DNA of 6,911 nt from Candidatus Latescibacterota bacterium (GTDB lineage: Bacteria; Latescibacterota; 4484-107; B68-G9). This document shows, piece by piece, positions 5,730-6,911 of this stretch. Made by a program: the position numbers and the translations under genes. Position 1 is the first letter of the stretch. Every line of letters begins with the position of its first letter. The notes under the pieces are model-generated. The model saw nothing but the letters and a program-made list of their open reading frames with translations. It did not search any database and was not told the DNA's origin. The DNA is taken from positions 1-6,911 of the forward strand of contig DTXA01000145.1 in assembly GCA_012962735.1 (NCBI GenBank). The letters run 5' to 3'.

Positions 5730-6790
5730 AGGCGTTGGTGCTTTCAGGAGGTAAGGGGACCCGGCTTCGCCCTCTGACTTACACTATGGCCAAGCAGCTT
5801 ATGCCCGTGGCCAATCGGCCTATCCTCCACTATGTGATGGACCAGATATCCGATGTCGGGATCAAAGAGGTCGGGGTCATCATCTCCCCAGAGACCGGCC
5901 AGCAGATAAAGGAAGCTCTTAAAGCCAACCCCTGGGGGTTTCACTTCTCCTTCCTCCTGCAGGAGGAACCGAAGGGCTTGGCCCATGCTGTCATGGTGGC
6001 CCAGGAATTTCTATCCTGTGAGCCATTCCTTATGTATTTGGGGGATAACCTAATAGGCCAGGACATCGAAGGCTTCGTGGAGGAGTTCCAAATATCGAGC
6101 CCCGATGCGCTGATATTGCTCAAAGAAGTTGAAAACCCCCGGATGTTCGGGGTGGCCGAGGTGGATGGCCAAGGAAATATCGAGCGTCTGATAGAAAAGC
6201 CAAAGGAACCTCCATCTAATCTGGCTCTTGTGGGGATTTACCTTTTCTCGCCCCTCGTGCATGAGGCCATCTCGGAGATAGAACCCTCTTGGCGAGGTGA
6301 GCTTGAGATCACCGATGCCATCCAAAAGCTCTTAGATAAAGGTGGAACCATAAAGAGCTTTATCTTAGAGAAGTGGTGGCTGGATACGGGCAAAAAGGAC
6401 GATCTTCTTGAGGCCAACAGGGTGGTCTTGGATGAACTGATCAGGAGGGAATTGCGGGGGGATGTGGATGAGAAAAGCAAAGTCACAGGGAGGGTCGACC
6501 TGGCAGAAAAAGCTCAGGTTGAAGGCAGCACCATCCGAGGGCCTGTGGTTGTTGGTGAGGGGACGATTATCAGGAGGTCCTTCATCGGTCCCTACACCAG
6601 TATTGGGGACAACTGCGTAATTGAAGATGCGGTCTTGGAGCATTCTGTGATATTGGACGGAGCTGTGGTGAAGGGGATAGAGCGGCTGGAGGACAGCATA
6701 GTCGGCCGGAATGCCGTTGTCTCAAAAGAGCTTCACAATAGCCGGGCCCTGCGGCTTATGATCGGAGATGATGCTGAGGTGAAGATCTAA
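5726..6790 (+). CDS. rmlA: Glucose-1-phosphate thymidylyltransferase, long form (nucleotide-sugar synthesis)
   Basis: It couples a sugar 1-phosphate, probably glucose, to dTTP giving dTDP-glucose and pyrophosphate, the first step to dTDP-rhamnose and related sugars. The 354-residue protein has the nucleotidyltransferase domain (about 1-240): SGGKGTRLRPLT (7-18), K23 in AKQLMP, LGDN (105-108, metal-binding D107), EKP (157-159) and VGIY (169-172), then WWLDTGKKDDLLEAN. Residues about 255-354 form hexapeptide-like repeats (VEGSTIRGPVVVGEGTI and following) expected to fold as a left-handed beta helix. That extension distinguishes the long form from the roughly 290-residue RmlA. The start is ATG 5726, overlapping the previous stop by four bases, with GAGGGG eight bases upstream; an in-frame ATG at 5666 would overlap the hydrolase by 64 bases. 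Codon use looks less G+C-rich than in the genes before it. A related enzyme acting on another sugar phosphate or UTP is possible. Confidence 0.87.
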   Translation: MKALVLSGGKGTRLRPLTYTMAKQLMPVANRPILHYVMDQISDVGIKEVGVIISPETGQQIKEALKANPWGFHFSFLLQEEPKGLAHAVMVAQEFLSCEPFLMYLGDNLIGQDIEGFVEEFQISSPDALILLKEVENPRMFGVAEVDGQGNIERLIEKPKEPPSNLALVGIYLFSPLVHEAISEIEPSWRGELEITDAIQKLLDKGGTIKSFILEKWWLDTGKKDDLLEANRVVLDELIRRELRGDVDEKSKVTGRVDLAEKAQVEGSTIRGPVVVGEGTIIRRSFIGPYTSIGDNCVIEDAVLEHSVILDGAVVKGIERLEDSIVGRNAVVSKELHNSRALRLMIGDDAEVKI

Positions 6791-6911
6791 ATGCAGCACA
6801 CCTCATCCCTGTCTCGGAAAACCGATCTAAGCCAGCACCCGCCCAAGGATGCGTTTGGGTTTCCTATCCCAGAAGCCGGTGGGCAATGGGGGCAGCACAG
6901 CAGCCAAGTAA
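6791..6911 (+). CDS. Possible start of an unrecognised gene, truncated by window end
   Basis: An open frame begins ATG directly after the TAA of the thymidylyltransferase gene and stays open for 40 codons to the edge. GAGGTG (6777-6782) lies eight bases upstream and is a reasonable ribosome site. The peptide starts MQHTSSLSRKTDLSQ and includes a stretch FGFPIPEAGGQWGQH. I recognise no family. Its position suggests a further operon member, but 40 open codons prove little, and the frame may be chance. Confidence 0.3.
   Translation, partial: MQHTSSLSRKTDLSQHPPKDAFGFPIPEAGGQWGQHSSQV

Noticed and set aside
6842..6859. CCCAA...TTGGG possible terminator after the thymidylyltransferase gene
   Set aside because: It has only five pairs and no proper T-run, and it sits inside an open frame, so it is not a convincing terminator.

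Overview
The window looks like chromosomal DNA from a G+C-rich bacterium. Two consensus-like sigma-70 promoters (TTGACA, 17 bp, TATTAT or TATATT) and Shine-Dalgarno sequences in front of several genes argue for Bacteria rather than Archaea. Frequent AGG (Arg) and ATA (Ile) codons together with a CooC-type nickel ATPase fit an anaerobe, perhaps thermophilic, that uses carbon monoxide dehydrogenase. I cannot name a phylum from this sequence.

Layout. On the minus strand, from the left edge to 524, is a truncated CooC-like ATPase. A divergent regulatory region (525-784) follows, holding one strong promoter in each direction. From 785 to the right edge everything reads on the plus strand and is tightly packed, so it is probably one operon: a 69-residue ribbon-helix-helix protein (785-994), a structured leader (about 982-1078), ATP sulfurylase sat (1079-2224), APS kinase cysC (2225-2896), two paralogous alkaline-phosphatase-superfamily hydrolases (2918-4366 and 4389-5729), a long-form glucose-1-phosphate thymidylyltransferase (5726-6790), and a weakly supported reading frame running off the end.

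How the parts may fit. Sat and CysC convert sulfate and ATP to APS and then PAPS. The thymidylyltransferase makes a nucleotide sugar. The two hydrolases belong to the phosphodiesterase / nucleotide pyrophosphatase branch, not the formylglycine sulfatases. PAPS supply next to nucleotide-sugar supply suggests sulfated glycan or lipid synthesis, but no sulfotransferase, PAPS reductase or APS reductase lies in the window, so this is inference.

The least ordinary signals are: (i) a 25-nt sequence present twice in opposite orientation, in the sat leader and at the start of cysC (24 of 25 bases identical), with a degenerate third copy between the divergent promoters; (ii) two hairpins in the sat leader that compete for the same CCCC; and (iii) a C-terminal tail ending LGY[IL] shared by the ribbon-helix-helix protein and the first hydrolase. 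Together they point to a regulated PAPS/hydrolase module in which the small protein may be the DNA-binding regulator.
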